Source: Xanthobacteraceae bacterium
GTDB lineage: Bacteria > Pseudomonadota > Alphaproteobacteria > Rhizobiales > Xanthobacteraceae
Length of the DNA: 64,000 bases
Reading direction: 5' to 3'
NCBI GenBank assembly: GCA_019635585.1
Contig: JAHBZE010000002.1
Span: 558,001-622,000, forward strand
Under the pieces are notes generated by a model, which was given only the letters and a program-made list of their open reading frames with translations, did not search any database and was not told the origin of the DNA. This document shows positions 43,294 through 52,655 of this stretch, piece by piece. Both the position numbers and the translations under genes were made by a program. Each line of letters starts with the position of its first letter. The stretch's first letter is position 1.

Positions 43294-44064
43294 TTATCGA
43301 TTGTATTGCGGCACGGTGCCGCCGTTATTGAACAGAAACTGCCGCGGATTGCGCTCGATATTGCGCACCAGCCGGTCGATTTCCCCAACTGCGCGGCGCG
43401 CGTCCGAGGCAAGCGAGCGGTATTCGTTGAGCGTCGGCCCCGCATTGTTGGAAAGGTTGTCGGCGGCCTTGCGGATCGATTCGGCCGCCGCCTGCACCTC
43501 GAGCAGCGTGTCGTTGGAGCGCGTGGCCAGCACGCGCGAAACGTCGCTCAGGTCCTTCATGATCTGCGAGAAGCGTTGCTCGTTGGTTTCGACCAGCTTG
43601 TCGAGGCGCTGCATCAGCTTGGCGGCCGCCTGGAAGGCGTCCGTGGTCGGCTCGGCGACCAGCCGCGGCGGACGGTCGCCCTGTTTGGTCGCCATCAGCA
43701 TGGAGGCTTTGGGATCGCCGCCGGTGAGCGCGACCGAAGCGACGCCGGTAAGCCCCTGATATTCGAGCGTGACTTTGGTGTCCGTCCGCACCGGGGTGCT
43801 CTTGTTGACCTCGATGATCGCGACCACGGCGCGCGGGATATCCGGAACCAGCGCCAGACTGCGAACTTCGCCGACACGGATGCCGTTGAAGTTCACGGTC
43901 GCGCCGGTGCGCAAGCCCGCCACCGGACCGTCGAAATAGATCTCGTATTGCGCCTTGGCTTCGCCGGTTCCCAGCCGCTGGAACCACCAGACGAACGTGA
44001 AAATGCCGACGACCACGGCCAGCGTGAAGACGCCGATCAGCACATAATTGGCGCGCGTTTCCAT
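43294..44064 (-). CDS. mlaD: MlaD-type MCE protein
   Basis: A 256-residue inner-membrane anchored protein. One helix at 7-28 (YVLIGVFTLAVVVGIFTFVW) is followed by the MCE domain (GLRTGATVNFNGIRVGEVRS; VTLEYQGLTGVASVALTGGD). A long helical tail with heptads from ~165 is typical of MlaD-like hexamers forming a lipid tunnel across the periplasm. It lies 8 bases downstream of the ATPase and 27 upstream of the lipoprotein gene. Confidence 0.9.
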   Translation of the reverse strand: METRANYVLIGVFTLAVVVGIFTFVWWFQRLGTGEAKAQYEIYFDGPVAGLRTGATVNFNGIRVGEVRSLALVPDIPRAVVAIIEVNKSTPVRTDTKVTLEYQGLTGVASVALTGGDPKASMLMATKQGDRPPRLVAEPTTDAFQAAAKLMQRLDKLVETNEQRFSQIMKDLSDVSRVLATRSNDTLLEVQAAAESIRKAADNLSNNAGPTLNEYRSLASDARRAVGEIDRLVRNIERNPRQFLFNNGGTVPQYNR

Positions 44065-44072
44065 GCCGTTTC

Positions 44073-44906
44073 CTAAGCCTTCTTCCCGTCCAACCGGCTG
44101 GAAGCCCGCTTTCCGTGGAAATAAGCCCTCAGCCAGGGGTGATCGGATTTTAGCATGTCCCCGATCGGCCCCGTCGCAATGACTTTCCCGTCGGCGAGAG
44201 CCGCGATCCGGTCACATGCGTTGTGAAGGCTGTCGAGGTCGTGGGTTACCATGAATACGGTGAGCCCCAAAGTCTGCTGCAGCGCCTTGATCAGGTCGTC
44301 GAATTCGCCTGCGGAAATGGGGTCGAGACCGGAGGTCGGCTCGTCCAGGAACACGATTTCGGGGTCGAGCACCAGCGACCGGGCGAGCGCCGCGCGCTTC
44401 ACCATGCCGCCGGAGAGCTGGGACGGATACTTCTCGGCGACGAAAGCGGGCAAGCCCACCATTTCGAGCTTCGCGATCGCGATCTCGTCCATCAGCCGCT
44501 GCGAAAGATTGAGATATTCCCGGAGCGGGAACTGAATGTTCTGCCGGACAGTGAGCGACGAGAACAGCGCGCCATGCTGGAACAGCACGCCCCAGCGCCG
44601 CTCGATGGCATGCAGTTCCTCTTCGCTGAGGCGGTCGACGTCGTGGCCAAAGACTTCGATCGTTCCCTTCTGCTTCTTCACCAGCCCGATGATGGTGCGC
44701 ATGAGCACCGACTTGCCGCCGCCCGACGCGCCGACGAAGCCGAGGATTTCTCCCTGCTTCACATCGAGATCGAGCCCTTTCAGCACGGCATGCGAGCCGA
44801 ACGACACCCAGACGTCGCGAACGCGAATAATCGGGTAGTTGTTCGGGACCTTGGACGGCTTGCGTGCCGCCTGCGTTTGATTGCCGACTTCCGCCATCAC
44901 GCTCAC
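44073..44906 (-). CDS. mlaF: MlaF-type ABC transporter ATPase
   Basis: A 277-residue cytosolic ATPase. Walker A is GASGGGKS, the signature LSGGMVKRAALARSL, Walker B IVFLDEPTSGLDPISAGEFD and switch VTHDLDS. LDVKQGEILGFVGASGGGK starts the nucleotide fold. It energises lipid movement through the permease and MCE proteins. GTG 44906 overlaps the permease stop (GTGA), giving tight coupling; ATG 44897 is an in-frame alternative. Confidence 0.93.
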   Translation of the reverse strand: MSVMAEVGNQTQAARKPSKVPNNYPIIRVRDVWVSFGSHAVLKGLDLDVKQGEILGFVGASGGGKSVLMRTIIGLVKKQKGTIEVFGHDVDRLSEEELHAIERRWGVLFQHGALFSSLTVRQNIQFPLREYLNLSQRLMDEIAIAKLEMVGLPAFVAEKYPSQLSGGMVKRAALARSLVLDPEIVFLDEPTSGLDPISAGEFDDLIKALQQTLGLTVFMVTHDLDSLHNACDRIAALADGKVIATGPIGDMLKSDHPWLRAYFHGKRASSRLDGKKA

Positions 44907-46045
44907 CAGTCGATGCTCGCAAAAAAGATGGCGAAGAAGCCGTCCAGCACGATCACGAGAAAGATGGATTTAACGACCGAAGCGGTGGTGTGCTCGCCGA
45001 GCGACTCGGCGCTGCCCTGAACCCGCAGGCCCTCGACGCAGGCGACGAGCGCGATCACAGCGCCCATGAACGGCGCCTTGATCATGCCGACCCAGAAGGT
45101 CGACCAGGAGATCGCATCGCGCAGCCGTTCGGCGAAAATTTCCGGCGTGAAGCCGCCGTAGAGCCAGGCCGTTACCATGCCGCCGAACAGCGCCGCCATG
45201 CTGCCGATAAAGGTGAGCAACGGCAGCGCGATGATCAGCGCGATCATGCGCGGCAGGATCAGGATTTCCATCGGATCGCGGCCCATGACCCGCAATGCGT
45301 CGACTTCCTCGCGCATTTTCATGGAACCGAGTTCGGCGGTGTAGGCGCTGCCCGACCGGCCTGCGAGCATGATCGACGTGATCAGCACACCGACCTCGCG
45401 CAGCACGAGGATGCCGACCATGTCGACCACGAAAGTTTCCGCGCCGAACTTGCGGAAATGGAAAATGCCTTGCTGCGCGAGAATGCCGCCGATCAGGAAC
45501 AGGATCAGCACGATGATGGGAATGGATCGGAAGCCCGCCCTGTCCATCTGGTTCACGACGGACGTGAAGCGGAAGGTCCAGGGCCGAACGAGCACGCGGC
45601 CCATGGTGACGACCGCCGCACCCAGGAATTGGACGAACTCGGCGGAATCCTTCACGAAGCCGACGACCATTTCGCAGACATAGCCGAGCGTATCCTCGAC
45701 CGCGTTGTGATCGCGCTGCTCTTCCGCGTCCTTACCGGTGTTGGTCTGCTTCACCTCTTCCAGCAGAACTTTGTAGCGCGGATCGAGACCGACGATTTCG
45801 GCCTTCGCGCCCTTGCCCTCGAAATCGCGCCGCATCCGCTCGAGCAGCCAGGCACCCGCGGTGTCGAGTTGCTCGATATGGCTTGCGTCGATCGAGACCG
45901 CGGCGGATTTGGCGCGCTTGGTTTCGAGATCGACCACGAGACGTTCGATCTGGCCGGCAAACGACGAAATCCACCGGCCCGCCGCCTCGAGGACGAGCTT
46001 GCCGGCTTCTTCCTTCCGGTTCAGGGAAACGGCCTGTGCTGCCAA
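44903..46045 (-). CDS. mlaE: MlaE-type permease with N-terminal STAS domain
   Basis: A 380-residue inner-membrane permease. The STAS/MlaB-like domain is at ~20-100 (AAVSIDASHIEQLDTAGAWL). The MlaE permease follows from ~140, with LILFLIGGILAQQGIFHF, REVGVLITSIMLAGRSGSAY and LGSMKMREEVDALRVMGRDP as the family core. Fusion of the STAS module replaces a separate MlaB gene. TTG 46045 is preferred because GGAG lies nine bases upstream; the frame stays open further toward the divergent gene at 46170 without protein-like sequence. It is the first gene of the operon ending at 42610. Confidence 0.88.
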   Translation of the reverse strand: MAAQAVSLNRKEEAGKLVLEAAGRWISSFAGQIERLVVDLETKRAKSAAVSIDASHIEQLDTAGAWLLERMRRDFEGKGAKAEIVGLDPRYKVLLEEVKQTNTGKDAEEQRDHNAVEDTLGYVCEMVVGFVKDSAEFVQFLGAAVVTMGRVLVRPWTFRFTSVVNQMDRAGFRSIPIIVLILFLIGGILAQQGIFHFRKFGAETFVVDMVGILVLREVGVLITSIMLAGRSGSAYTAELGSMKMREEVDALRVMGRDPMEILILPRMIALIIALPLLTFIGSMAALFGGMVTAWLYGGFTPEIFAERLRDAISWSTFWVGMIKAPFMGAVIALVACVEGLRVQGSAESLGEHTTASVVKSIFLVIVLDGFFAIFFASIDW

Positions 46046-46169
46046 AACGCTACTCTCCAACCCGCTGACGCCGGCCCGCTGCCGGGCTCTCTTTTGGCTG
46101 CTAGAACCTACCACAGGGCCATCGTGAAGCCGGACGGGCCCCTGAAGGTTCCAGGAGAGAGTGACATTT

Positions 46170-47150
46170 ATGCCGCGCCGCTTGGGGTTCCGGGTCGAGA
46201 AATGGCCGATTTCCGGGGCCTTCACCATCAGCCGCGGGGCGAAAACCGAAGCCACTGTAATCGTCGTGGAAATTTCGGACGGAACCCGCGCCGGAAGAGG
46301 CGAATGCGTGCCCTATGCCCGCTACGGTGAGTCGCCCGAAAGCGTGGCCGGTCAGATCGAAGAACTGGCGGCCGAGATCGCGAACGGCATGGACCGGCAG
46401 GCGCTACAAGCAAGATTGTCCGCAGGCGCGGCACGCAATGCCATCGACTGCGCGCTCTGGGACCTGGAAGCGAAGCATTCGGGCAAGCGCGTGACGGCGC
46501 TCGCGAGCCTTGCCGCACCCGCCCCCGTCATCACCGCCTATACGCTCAGCCTCGATACGCCGGAAAAAATGGCGGCGGCGGCAAAGCAGGCTGCGCGGCC
46601 CGTATTGAAACTGAAATTCGGCGCAAGCGGAGATGTCGAACGCCTGCGCGCGGTGCGCGAAGCCGCACCGGCCGCGAAACTCATCGTCGATGCCAACGAA
46701 GGCTGGAGCCGCGCGAACCTCGAAGAAAATCTGCGCGCCTGTGCGGAAATGAACGTCGCCCTGATCGAACAGCCGCTGCCCGCCGCGGAAGACGATCTCC
46801 TGCGCGGCATGGCGCGTTCGGTCCCGATCTGCGCCGACGAGAGCTTTCATGACCGCGCGAGCTTCGCGAAGATCGAAGGCAAATACGACGCGGTGAACAT
46901 CAAGCTCGACAAGACCGGCGGGCTGACCGAAGCGCTCCTTGCCGCCGATGAAGCGCGGGCGCGCGGTCTGCAAATCATGATCGGCTGCATGGTCTCGACG
47001 TCGCTCAGCATGGCGCCCGCATTGCTGCTTGCAAACCGCGCGGCCTTCGTCGATCTCGACGGGCCGTTGTTGCTCGCGAAAGACCGCGAGCACGCACTTC
47101 GCTACGAGGGTTCGACCGTCTTCCCGCCCGAGCCCTCGCTTTGGGGCTGA
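46170..47150 (+). CDS. dgcA: Dipeptide epimerase / N-acylamino acid racemase-like enolase-superfamily enzyme
   Basis: A 326-residue enolase-superfamily enzyme. The N-terminal capping domain has RRLGFRVEKWPISGAFTISR. The barrel has VLKLKFGASG with the second-strand Lys (K-x-K), LIVDANEGWS (metal Asp), ALIEQPLP (Glu), PICADESFHDRASF (Asp/Glu) and VNIKLDKTGGLTEALLAADE with the opposite catalytic Lys. This matches L-Ala-D/L-Glu epimerases and DgcA-type racemases. ATG 46170 is preferred with GGAGAG eight bases before; a GTG at 46161 is in frame. It is divergent from mlaE. Its last 49 bases overlap the convergent MFS gene. Confidence 0.87.
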   Translation: MPRRLGFRVEKWPISGAFTISRGAKTEATVIVVEISDGTRAGRGECVPYARYGESPESVAGQIEELAAEIANGMDRQALQARLSAGAARNAIDCALWDLEAKHSGKRVTALASLAAPAPVITAYTLSLDTPEKMAAAAKQAARPVLKLKFGASGDVERLRAVREAAPAAKLIVDANEGWSRANLEENLRACAEMNVALIEQPLPAAEDDLLRGMARSVPICADESFHDRASFAKIEGKYDAVNIKLDKTGGLTEALLAADEARARGLQIMIGCMVSTSLSMAPALLLANRAAFVDLDGPLLLAKDREHALRYEGSTVFPPEPSLWG

Positions 47151-48295
47151 ACGAGCGCGATGAGCGCGAGCACGCAGCCGAGCGCTGCGATCAGCGACGA
47201 GCCGAGAAACGCATAAGCGCCATAGTGCGCGTAGAGCGGCCCCGCCGCGAAGGTCGCAAGCAGCATCGCGATGCTCACGGCGGTTGAGGAAAATGCCTGT
47301 GCCCGCCCCTGCGCGCCCGCGCCGCCGCTGTCGCCCGCGATCGAAACCATGCCGAGGAATGTCGCGGTGAAGGTGAAGGCATGCATCATCATCAGCGGCA
47401 CGAGCAGCATCTGCGGCGGGTCGAGCGCGGTCAGCGCGAAGCGGATGATCGACGAAGCGCCGCCGAGCAGGATCAAACCGATCGGCGAGAAGCGCCGGAG
47501 CATCACGGTCGCGAAATAGAACACGACGACTTCGGCTGCGACGCCTGCGCCCCACAGAAATCCGACAAAGCTCGACGAGATGCCGCTCGCGCGCCAATGC
47601 ACCGAGCCGAAAGTGTAGATCGCGGCATGGCTCGCCTGCACCAGCGCCGCGGCGAAGACCGCGAGCAATACACGCGCGCCGAGTTTCGGCGGCTTTGCGG
47701 ATTCCTCCGCCGGAGGTTTCTTAAGTCTCGGCAGAAATTGTACCGAGACCGTGTAAAGCACGAGCGCTGCCGCGATCAGCCACACTACCGACGACGGCGG
47801 CAGCACTTCGAGCGCGACTCCTAGCCCGATATTGGCCGCGATGAAGGATACCGAACCCCACAGCCTCGCGCGGCCGTAATCGACCCCGCGCTCGCGCGCG
47901 AGCCGCTGCCCGAAGGCATCGGTCAGTGGAAATGCCGGCCCCCAGAATAAGGTCGCCAATCCCACAAGAATGAGCACCGCCGCTGTTCCCGGGATCAACG
48001 ACATCAGTGCGAAGGCGATTGCGCCGCCGACGCCGAGCACCGCCAGAAATCGCCGGGGGCGGCCCGAGCGGTCCGAAAGAATTCCCGCTACCGGATTGGC
48101 GAGTAGCCGGACCCCTATCGGGATACCGATGGCGATGCCGATAGCTTCCGGCGACAGGCCGAGCGACGCCAGAAACACGGGAAAGAACGGCAAGTAGAAG
48201 CCGGGCGCCGCGAACATCGCGGCATAGACCACGGCAAGCGTCACGGCACCGGTGGAACCGCGCGAAGGGGTGCGGACAGGCGGGGAATCAGACAA
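47102..48295 (-). CDS. MFS transporter (PPP/HcaT-like)
   Basis: A 397-residue major facilitator protein with 12 helices. The first loop has GIPIGVRLLANPVAGILSDR, then SGRPRRFLAVLG, the G-x-x-x-D-R motif-A region. A charged middle loop (LKKPPAEESAKPPKLGAR) separates the two halves. It is closest in plan to phenylpropionate-type permeases (HcaT family). The substrate is unknown. The 3' end overlaps dgcA by 49 bases on the other strand. Confidence 0.85.
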   Translation of the reverse strand: MSDSPPVRTPSRGSTGAVTLAVVYAAMFAAPGFYLPFFPVFLASLGLSPEAIGIAIGIPIGVRLLANPVAGILSDRSGRPRRFLAVLGVGGAIAFALMSLIPGTAAVLILVGLATLFWGPAFPLTDAFGQRLARERGVDYGRARLWGSVSFIAANIGLGVALEVLPPSSVVWLIAAALVLYTVSVQFLPRLKKPPAEESAKPPKLGARVLLAVFAAALVQASHAAIYTFGSVHWRASGISSSFVGFLWGAGVAAEVVVFYFATVMLRRFSPIGLILLGGASSIIRFALTALDPPQMLLVPLMMMHAFTFTATFLGMVSIAGDSGGAGAQGRAQAFSSTAVSIAMLLATFAAGPLYAHYGAYAFLGSSLIAALGCVLALIALVQPQSEGSGGKTVEPS

Positions 48296-48370
48296 TGGTT
48301 ATCTTTCGTAAGGAATTAGTCGTTCATCCTGACGCCGAGGCACGCGCCTTCTAGCCGATCCCGGTCCAAT

Positions 48371-49216
48371 ATGCCGCTCCCGCCTACCAGCCAGCCGATT
48401 TCGGAGACCGACTACGAGGCGATCGAAGCCGCGGTCAAAGAAACTGCGCGCGGCCGCTGGTTTCTCGAGGAATACGCGCAACGCAACCGCAGCGCCGACA
48501 CGCGGCTGGTGCTCGACGCGATCCAGCGGCTGCAGCGCACGGTGTTCGGCGCTGAACCGGCGCCCGCTTCCGCCCCCCAGACTCCTACAGCGGCGCACGA
48601 CCTCGACGAGATCGAACGCGCCGCCGAGGCGACGCGCAGCGCGCTTTCCGAAATCGACGCCGCGCAGCAACGCGACGGCGACCTCGGCCAGGAACTCCAT
48701 CACATCGTTGCCGTTTCCGCGCAGGCGGTCTCCGGCGTACTCTCCGACGCCGACCGCATTGCCGAGATTTCGGCGACCATGCGCGCGCAAGGCGCCGACG
48801 GCTATATCTGCGACCAGCTTGACGGCCTGACCGAACACATCAACACGGCCTGCGTGTTTCAGGATCTCACCGGCCAGCGCACGCAGAAAGTCGTGGCGGC
48901 GTTGCGGCTGCTCGAAGAGCGCGTGCATCAACTCGTGAAACTCTGGCAGGCGGAAAGTCCGGCACAGGCGCCGGCAGCGGATGCGCTTCTGAGCGGTCCG
49001 GCGCGCGAAGGCGAAGGCTTGATGCAGGATCAAGTCGACGAACTACTTTCGATCGACGAGAACCACGATATTTTCTGGGAAGAGAACGCGCCGGCGGCAG
49101 TTGCTGCGCAGGTCGAAACGCAAACGGCGCCGCGGAAAGCGGTGCCGCCAAAGCCGGATGAGCGCTCCGGAATTGAAAAGCTCACACCGGAAGAACGGCT
49201 CGCGCTTTTCTCGTAG
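48371..49216 (+). CDS. cheZ: CheZ-type chemotaxis phosphatase
   Basis: A 281-residue protein. The diagnostic helix is CVFQDLTGQRTQKVVAALRL at 161-180, where D165 and Q169 would attack phospho-CheY. Long helices precede it (DLGQELHHIVAVSAQAVSGV). The C-terminus, DERSGIEKLTPEERLALFS, would bind CheY in known CheZ proteins. It ends flagellar reversal signals in the cytosol. No cheA, cheY or receptor gene is adjacent; the flagellar genes are 34 kb away. It is known as a stand-alone gene in several Rhizobiales. Confidence 0.88.
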   Translation: MPLPPTSQPISETDYEAIEAAVKETARGRWFLEEYAQRNRSADTRLVLDAIQRLQRTVFGAEPAPASAPQTPTAAHDLDEIERAAEATRSALSEIDAAQQRDGDLGQELHHIVAVSAQAVSGVLSDADRIAEISATMRAQGADGYICDQLDGLTEHINTACVFQDLTGQRTQKVVAALRLLEERVHQLVKLWQAESPAQAPAADALLSGPAREGEGLMQDQVDELLSIDENHDIFWEENAPAAVAAQVETQTAPRKAVPPKPDERSGIEKLTPEERLALFS

Positions 49217-49219
49217 GCG

Positions 49220-49630
49220 CTATTGCGCGTTCCCGGTACAGAATTCCTTCAAAATCCTGCAGTCGGTGCCGCCGTCGTTACGGCAATTCGCGAGCGAACG
49301 CCGCGTGCGTTCCGCCGCGTTATAGCCCGACACCCAGTTCACGACGACGTTCTTTGGATCCTCGTTACGCGCGACCGCGACGCAGACGTTCTGGAACACG
49401 CGCACGATCTGGCAGCCTTTGCCGTATTTCTTGCATTCCTCGATCGCGCGATCCTGCGCGATGTCGATGGTGGCAAAGCTCGCCGAATAACCCCACGCGC
49501 CTTCCGGCGAAAGCGCGAGCGCGCCGAACTGGCCCTGCGCCTGCGCGCCGGAAGCCGAGCCGAGGACGACCAAAAATCCCAAAACGAACAGGAGCTGTTT
49601 CAAACCGAAGCGGGTCATTGCCTTCCCCAT
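49220..49630 (-). CDS. Exported DUF4189 protein
   Basis: A 136-residue protein. The signal peptide is at about 1-31 (GLKQLLFVLGFLVVLGSASG, cleavage at AQA). The mature DUF4189 domain contains FGALALSPEGAWGYSASFAT, AIEECKKYGKGCQIVRVFQN and CRNDGGTDCRILKEFC; six cysteines probably pair. The role of this domain is not established. A related tail ends the hydrolase at 36620-37771. ATG 49618 (residue 5) may be the true start, since GGAAGG lies just before it. Confidence 0.85.
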   Translation of the reverse strand: MGKAMTRFGLKQLLFVLGFLVVLGSASGAQAQGQFGALALSPEGAWGYSASFATIDIAQDRAIEECKKYGKGCQIVRVFQNVCVAVARNEDPKNVVVNWVSGYNAAERTRRSLANCRNDGGTDCRILKEFCTGNAQ

Positions 49631-49689
49631 GTGGTGATTTCCAAGGGGAGCCTAATTCCGCGCGCAAAAACCCGCAATCGGATGCCGGA

Positions 49690-50685
49690 TCAATAGCCGG
49701 TGATCGCGCGCGCAAATACTTCCGGGTCGGCATTGCCGCCGGAAAGCACCGCGACCGCGACCTTGCCCTTTACCTCGATTTTTCCCGACAGGATTGCCGC
49801 GAGCGCCACCGCCCCGCCCGGCTCGACCACGAGCTTCAGTTCCCGGAACGCGAAGGCCATCGCGGAGAGCACCTCTTCGTCGCTCGCGGAGACGCCTTCG
49901 CCCGAAAGCCGCTTTGTAATCTCGAAGGTAAGCTTGCCCGGATCGGCCATCAGCAGCGCGTCACAGATCGACCCGGTCACCCGATCGTTCTTCTCGCGCT
50001 TGCCAGACTTGAACGAGCGGGCGTGATCGTCGAACAACTCCGGCTCCGCGGTGACGACCCGCGCCCGCGGATATCGCGCCTTGATGCCGAGCGAGATACC
50101 GGCCGCAAGCCCGCCGCCGGACGCCGGCATCGTCACGATGTCCGGCGCGAGACCGAGGACCGCCAGATCGTCCGAGATTTCGAGGCTGATCGTGCCTTGT
50201 CCCGCGATCACATGAAAATCGTCGAACGGCGGCACCACAACCGCGCCGCGCTCAGCGGCGAGCTTGCGGCCGATAGCATCGCGATCCTCGGTTGCGCGAT
50301 CGTAGAGAATGACTTCCGCGCCGTGACCTTTGGTGCGCTCCTGCTTCAGCTTGGGCGCGTCGCGCGGCATGATGATCGCGGCCTTGACGCCGACGAGCTT
50401 GGCCGCAAGCGCCACACCTTGCGCGTGGTTACCCGAGGAATAGGCGACGATGCCGCCCTTCTTCTCCTGAGGCATCAGGCGGGAAATACGGTTATAGGCA
50501 CCGCGAAACTTGAACGAGCCGGTACGCTGCAAGACTTCCGGTTTCAGGAACACCCGGCCGCCGGTGATCTCGTCGAGCGGATCGGAGCGTAACAGCGGCG
50601 TGCGCACGGCAACGCCTTTCAGCGCGCGGGCGGCGTCCTCGACATCGGCGATCGTGGGCAACTTGATCTCGGCGGGCGAATGCAT
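49690..50685 (-). CDS. Threonine/serine dehydratase, PLP-dependent
   Basis: A 331-residue fold-type II PLP enzyme. GSFKFRGAYNR holds the PLP lysine K59. VAYSSGNHAQGVALAAKLVG binds the substrate carboxylate. TMPASGGGLAAGISLG is the phosphate-binding glycine loop and VAVLSGGNADPEVFA near the end is typical. It deaminates Ser or Thr to an oxo acid or racemises Ser; the exact choice is open. It lacks the C-terminal ACT domain of biosynthetic IlvA, so it is the short catabolic or racemase type. Confidence 0.9.
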   Translation of the reverse strand: MHSPAEIKLPTIADVEDAARALKGVAVRTPLLRSDPLDEITGGRVFLKPEVLQRTGSFKFRGAYNRISRLMPQEKKGGIVAYSSGNHAQGVALAAKLVGVKAAIIMPRDAPKLKQERTKGHGAEVILYDRATEDRDAIGRKLAAERGAVVVPPFDDFHVIAGQGTISLEISDDLAVLGLAPDIVTMPASGGGLAAGISLGIKARYPRARVVTAEPELFDDHARSFKSGKREKNDRVTGSICDALLMADPGKLTFEITKRLSGEGVSASDEEVLSAMAFAFRELKLVVEPGGAVALAAILSGKIEVKGKVAVAVLSGGNADPEVFARAITGY

Positions 50686-50717
50686 GGCGCGGAACCTATG
50701 CGCCTCTCATCCTTCTG

Positions 50718-51758
50718 TCACGCCGCGGCTTCGAGTTCCTCGCGCAATGCGCCCATGCCGTTCGCGCGGAGCGCATTGCCGAAGAACTGCCGTGCGCTCT
50801 GCCGCCACGTGAATTGCAGGGCATATTTCCGGCAGCGGTCGCGCGGAATGCTGAGCGCGGCAGCCGCCGCGCGTCCCAGATTGTTGTCGAGTACGCCGGT
50901 TCTGGAGTCGGCGATCACGTCGCGCGGGCCCGCGACCGGAAAGCCCGCTACCGGCACGCCGGAGGCGAGCGCTTCCAAAAGCACCACGCCGAAAGTATCG
51001 GTGAGACTGGGGAAAACGAAGGCGTCGGCGGAAGCGAAAATCCTCGCGAGCGCTTCGCCCCGATGCGCGCCGAGAAAATGCGCGTCCGGAAACTGCGTCT
51101 CGAGTTGCGCACGCGCCGGGCCATCACCCACGACGAGCTTCGAGCCCGGCAGATCGAGCCCGAGATACGCGCCGAGGTTCTTCTCGACCGCGACCCGGCC
51201 CGCATAGAGAAAGATCGGACGCGGGAATGGCAGCCGCTGCGCCTTGCCCGGATGAAACAGTTCGGCGTCCACGCCGCGCGTCCAGCGCACGAGGTTTTTA
51301 TAGCCCTGCGCGGCAAGTTCGTCTTCGAGCGTCTGCGTCGAGATCATGGTCGCGGCGGCGGCGGAATGAAAGCGGCGCAACAGCGCCGCGAGCGGCCAGG
51401 CCGGCACCGGCAGCCGCGCGGAAAGATATTCCGGAAAGCGCGTGTGATAGCTGGTCGTAAACTTCAGCCCGCGCTTGAGGCAGAAACGCCGCGCAAGAAT
51501 CCCGAGCGGCCCTTCGGTCGCGATATGGATGCAGTCCGGCGCGAAAGCCTCGATACGCCGCGCGATTTGCGAGGGCGAAGCTAGCGCGAGCCGGATTTCC
51601 GGATAGCCCGGCATCGCGACCGAAGAAAAACTTTCCGGCGTGAGATATTCGACCGAAAAGCCGAACGCCGCCCCCTGTTTTCCGATCTCGGTAAGCGAAC
51701 GCACCACGCCGTTGATCTGGGGATGCCAGGCGTCGGTGACGATCAGGAGTTTGTTCAC
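50718..51758 (-). CDS. GT4-type glycosyltransferase
   Basis: A 346-residue GT-B glycosyltransferase. KLLIVTDAWHPQINGVVRSL opens the acceptor domain. The donor domain has FPRPIFLYAGRVAVEKNLGA and FPSLTDTFGVVLLEALASGV, the E-x7-E signature of family 4. It resembles GDP-mannose-dependent mannosyltransferases and lipid glycosyltransferases. The GTG 51758 start overlaps the stop of the metallophosphatase (GTGA); an earlier in-frame part is a shadow. The coupling suggests both act in lipid or envelope glycan synthesis. Confidence 0.86.
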   Translation of the reverse strand: MNKLLIVTDAWHPQINGVVRSLTEIGKQGAAFGFSVEYLTPESFSSVAMPGYPEIRLALASPSQIARRIEAFAPDCIHIATEGPLGILARRFCLKRGLKFTTSYHTRFPEYLSARLPVPAWPLAALLRRFHSAAAATMISTQTLEDELAAQGYKNLVRWTRGVDAELFHPGKAQRLPFPRPIFLYAGRVAVEKNLGAYLGLDLPGSKLVVGDGPARAQLETQFPDAHFLGAHRGEALARIFASADAFVFPSLTDTFGVVLLEALASGVPVAGFPVAGPRDVIADSRTGVLDNNLGRAAAAALSIPRDRCRKYALQFTWRQSARQFFGNALRANGMGALREELEAAA

Positions 51759-52600
51759 GCCGCGACCGGAACGCCTGCGGGAACGGCCCGCGCCGGCAGC
51801 AGATCGCTCTCCGGTATCGTCCACGTCAGCAATTCGAACGTGCCGTCGTAGTGTTCGGCAAGCGCGGTGCAGCTTTCGACCCAGTCGCCGCAGTTCATGT
51901 AGCAGGTGCCGTAGAGATCGTGGATCGTGGCGTGGTGGATATGGCCGCAGATCACGCCTTCGACGTTCTGCTTGCGCGCTTCCAGCGCCACCGCCTGCTC
52001 GAACTCGCCGATAAAGTTCACCGCGTTCTTGACCTTGTGCTTCGCCCACTTCGAGAGCGACCAGTAGGTCAGGCCGAGCTTGCGCCGGATCCAGTTGAAA
52101 TAGCGGTTGGCGAAGATCGCGAAATCGTAGGCCCAGTCGCCGAAATAAGCGAGCCAGCGTGCGTTACGCACGATCACGTCGAACACGTCGCCGTGCAGGA
52201 CGAGAAACTTCCTGCCGTCGGCGCTTTCGTGGATCGCGGTCTCCATGACCTCGATGCCGCCGAAATGCGTGCCGTAATAGTCGCGCAGAAATTCGTCGTG
52301 ATTGCCGGGAATGTAAATCATCCGCGCGCCCTTGCGCGCCTTGCGCAAGAGCTTCTGCACGACATCGTTATGCGCTTGCGGCCAGTACCACGACGAGCGC
52401 ATCCGCCAGCCATCGACGATGTCACCGACGAGATAAATCGTGTCGGCATCGTGATCGCGGAGGAAGTTGAGGAAGAGATCGGCCTGGCATCCCCTTGTGC
52501 CGAGATGAACGTCGGAGATGAATAGAGTACGAAATTTCCGGCTGGCTGGAGCGTCCGTATCCGCGGACTGTTCTTTGAAATCTATCGGGATCTGCAACAT
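51755..52600 (-). CDS. LpxH-like metallophosphoesterase
   Basis: A 281-residue calcineurin-type phosphoesterase. The metal motifs in order are FISDVHLG, LVGDIVDGW, IPGNHDEF, LHGDVFD and VICGHIHHATIH. A helical cap (RKLGLTYWSLSKWAKHKVKN) lies between the last two. It is close to LpxH/LpxG-type UDP-diacylglucosamine pyrophosphatases but also to other inner-membrane-associated phosphatases, so the substrate is open. It is first in a two-gene operon with the GT4 glycosyltransferase. Confidence 0.88.
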   Translation of the reverse strand: MLQIPIDFKEQSADTDAPASRKFRTLFISDVHLGTRGCQADLFLNFLRDHDADTIYLVGDIVDGWRMRSSWYWPQAHNDVVQKLLRKARKGARMIYIPGNHDEFLRDYYGTHFGGIEVMETAIHESADGRKFLVLHGDVFDVIVRNARWLAYFGDWAYDFAIFANRYFNWIRRKLGLTYWSLSKWAKHKVKNAVNFIGEFEQAVALEARKQNVEGVICGHIHHATIHDLYGTCYMNCGDWVESCTALAEHYDGTFELLTWTIPESDLLPARAVPAGVPVAA

Positions 52601-52655
52601 GTCGCCCGCGTACCGTATTCGTACTACGGTTATATGACGCGGCCGTTCGGAGAAT

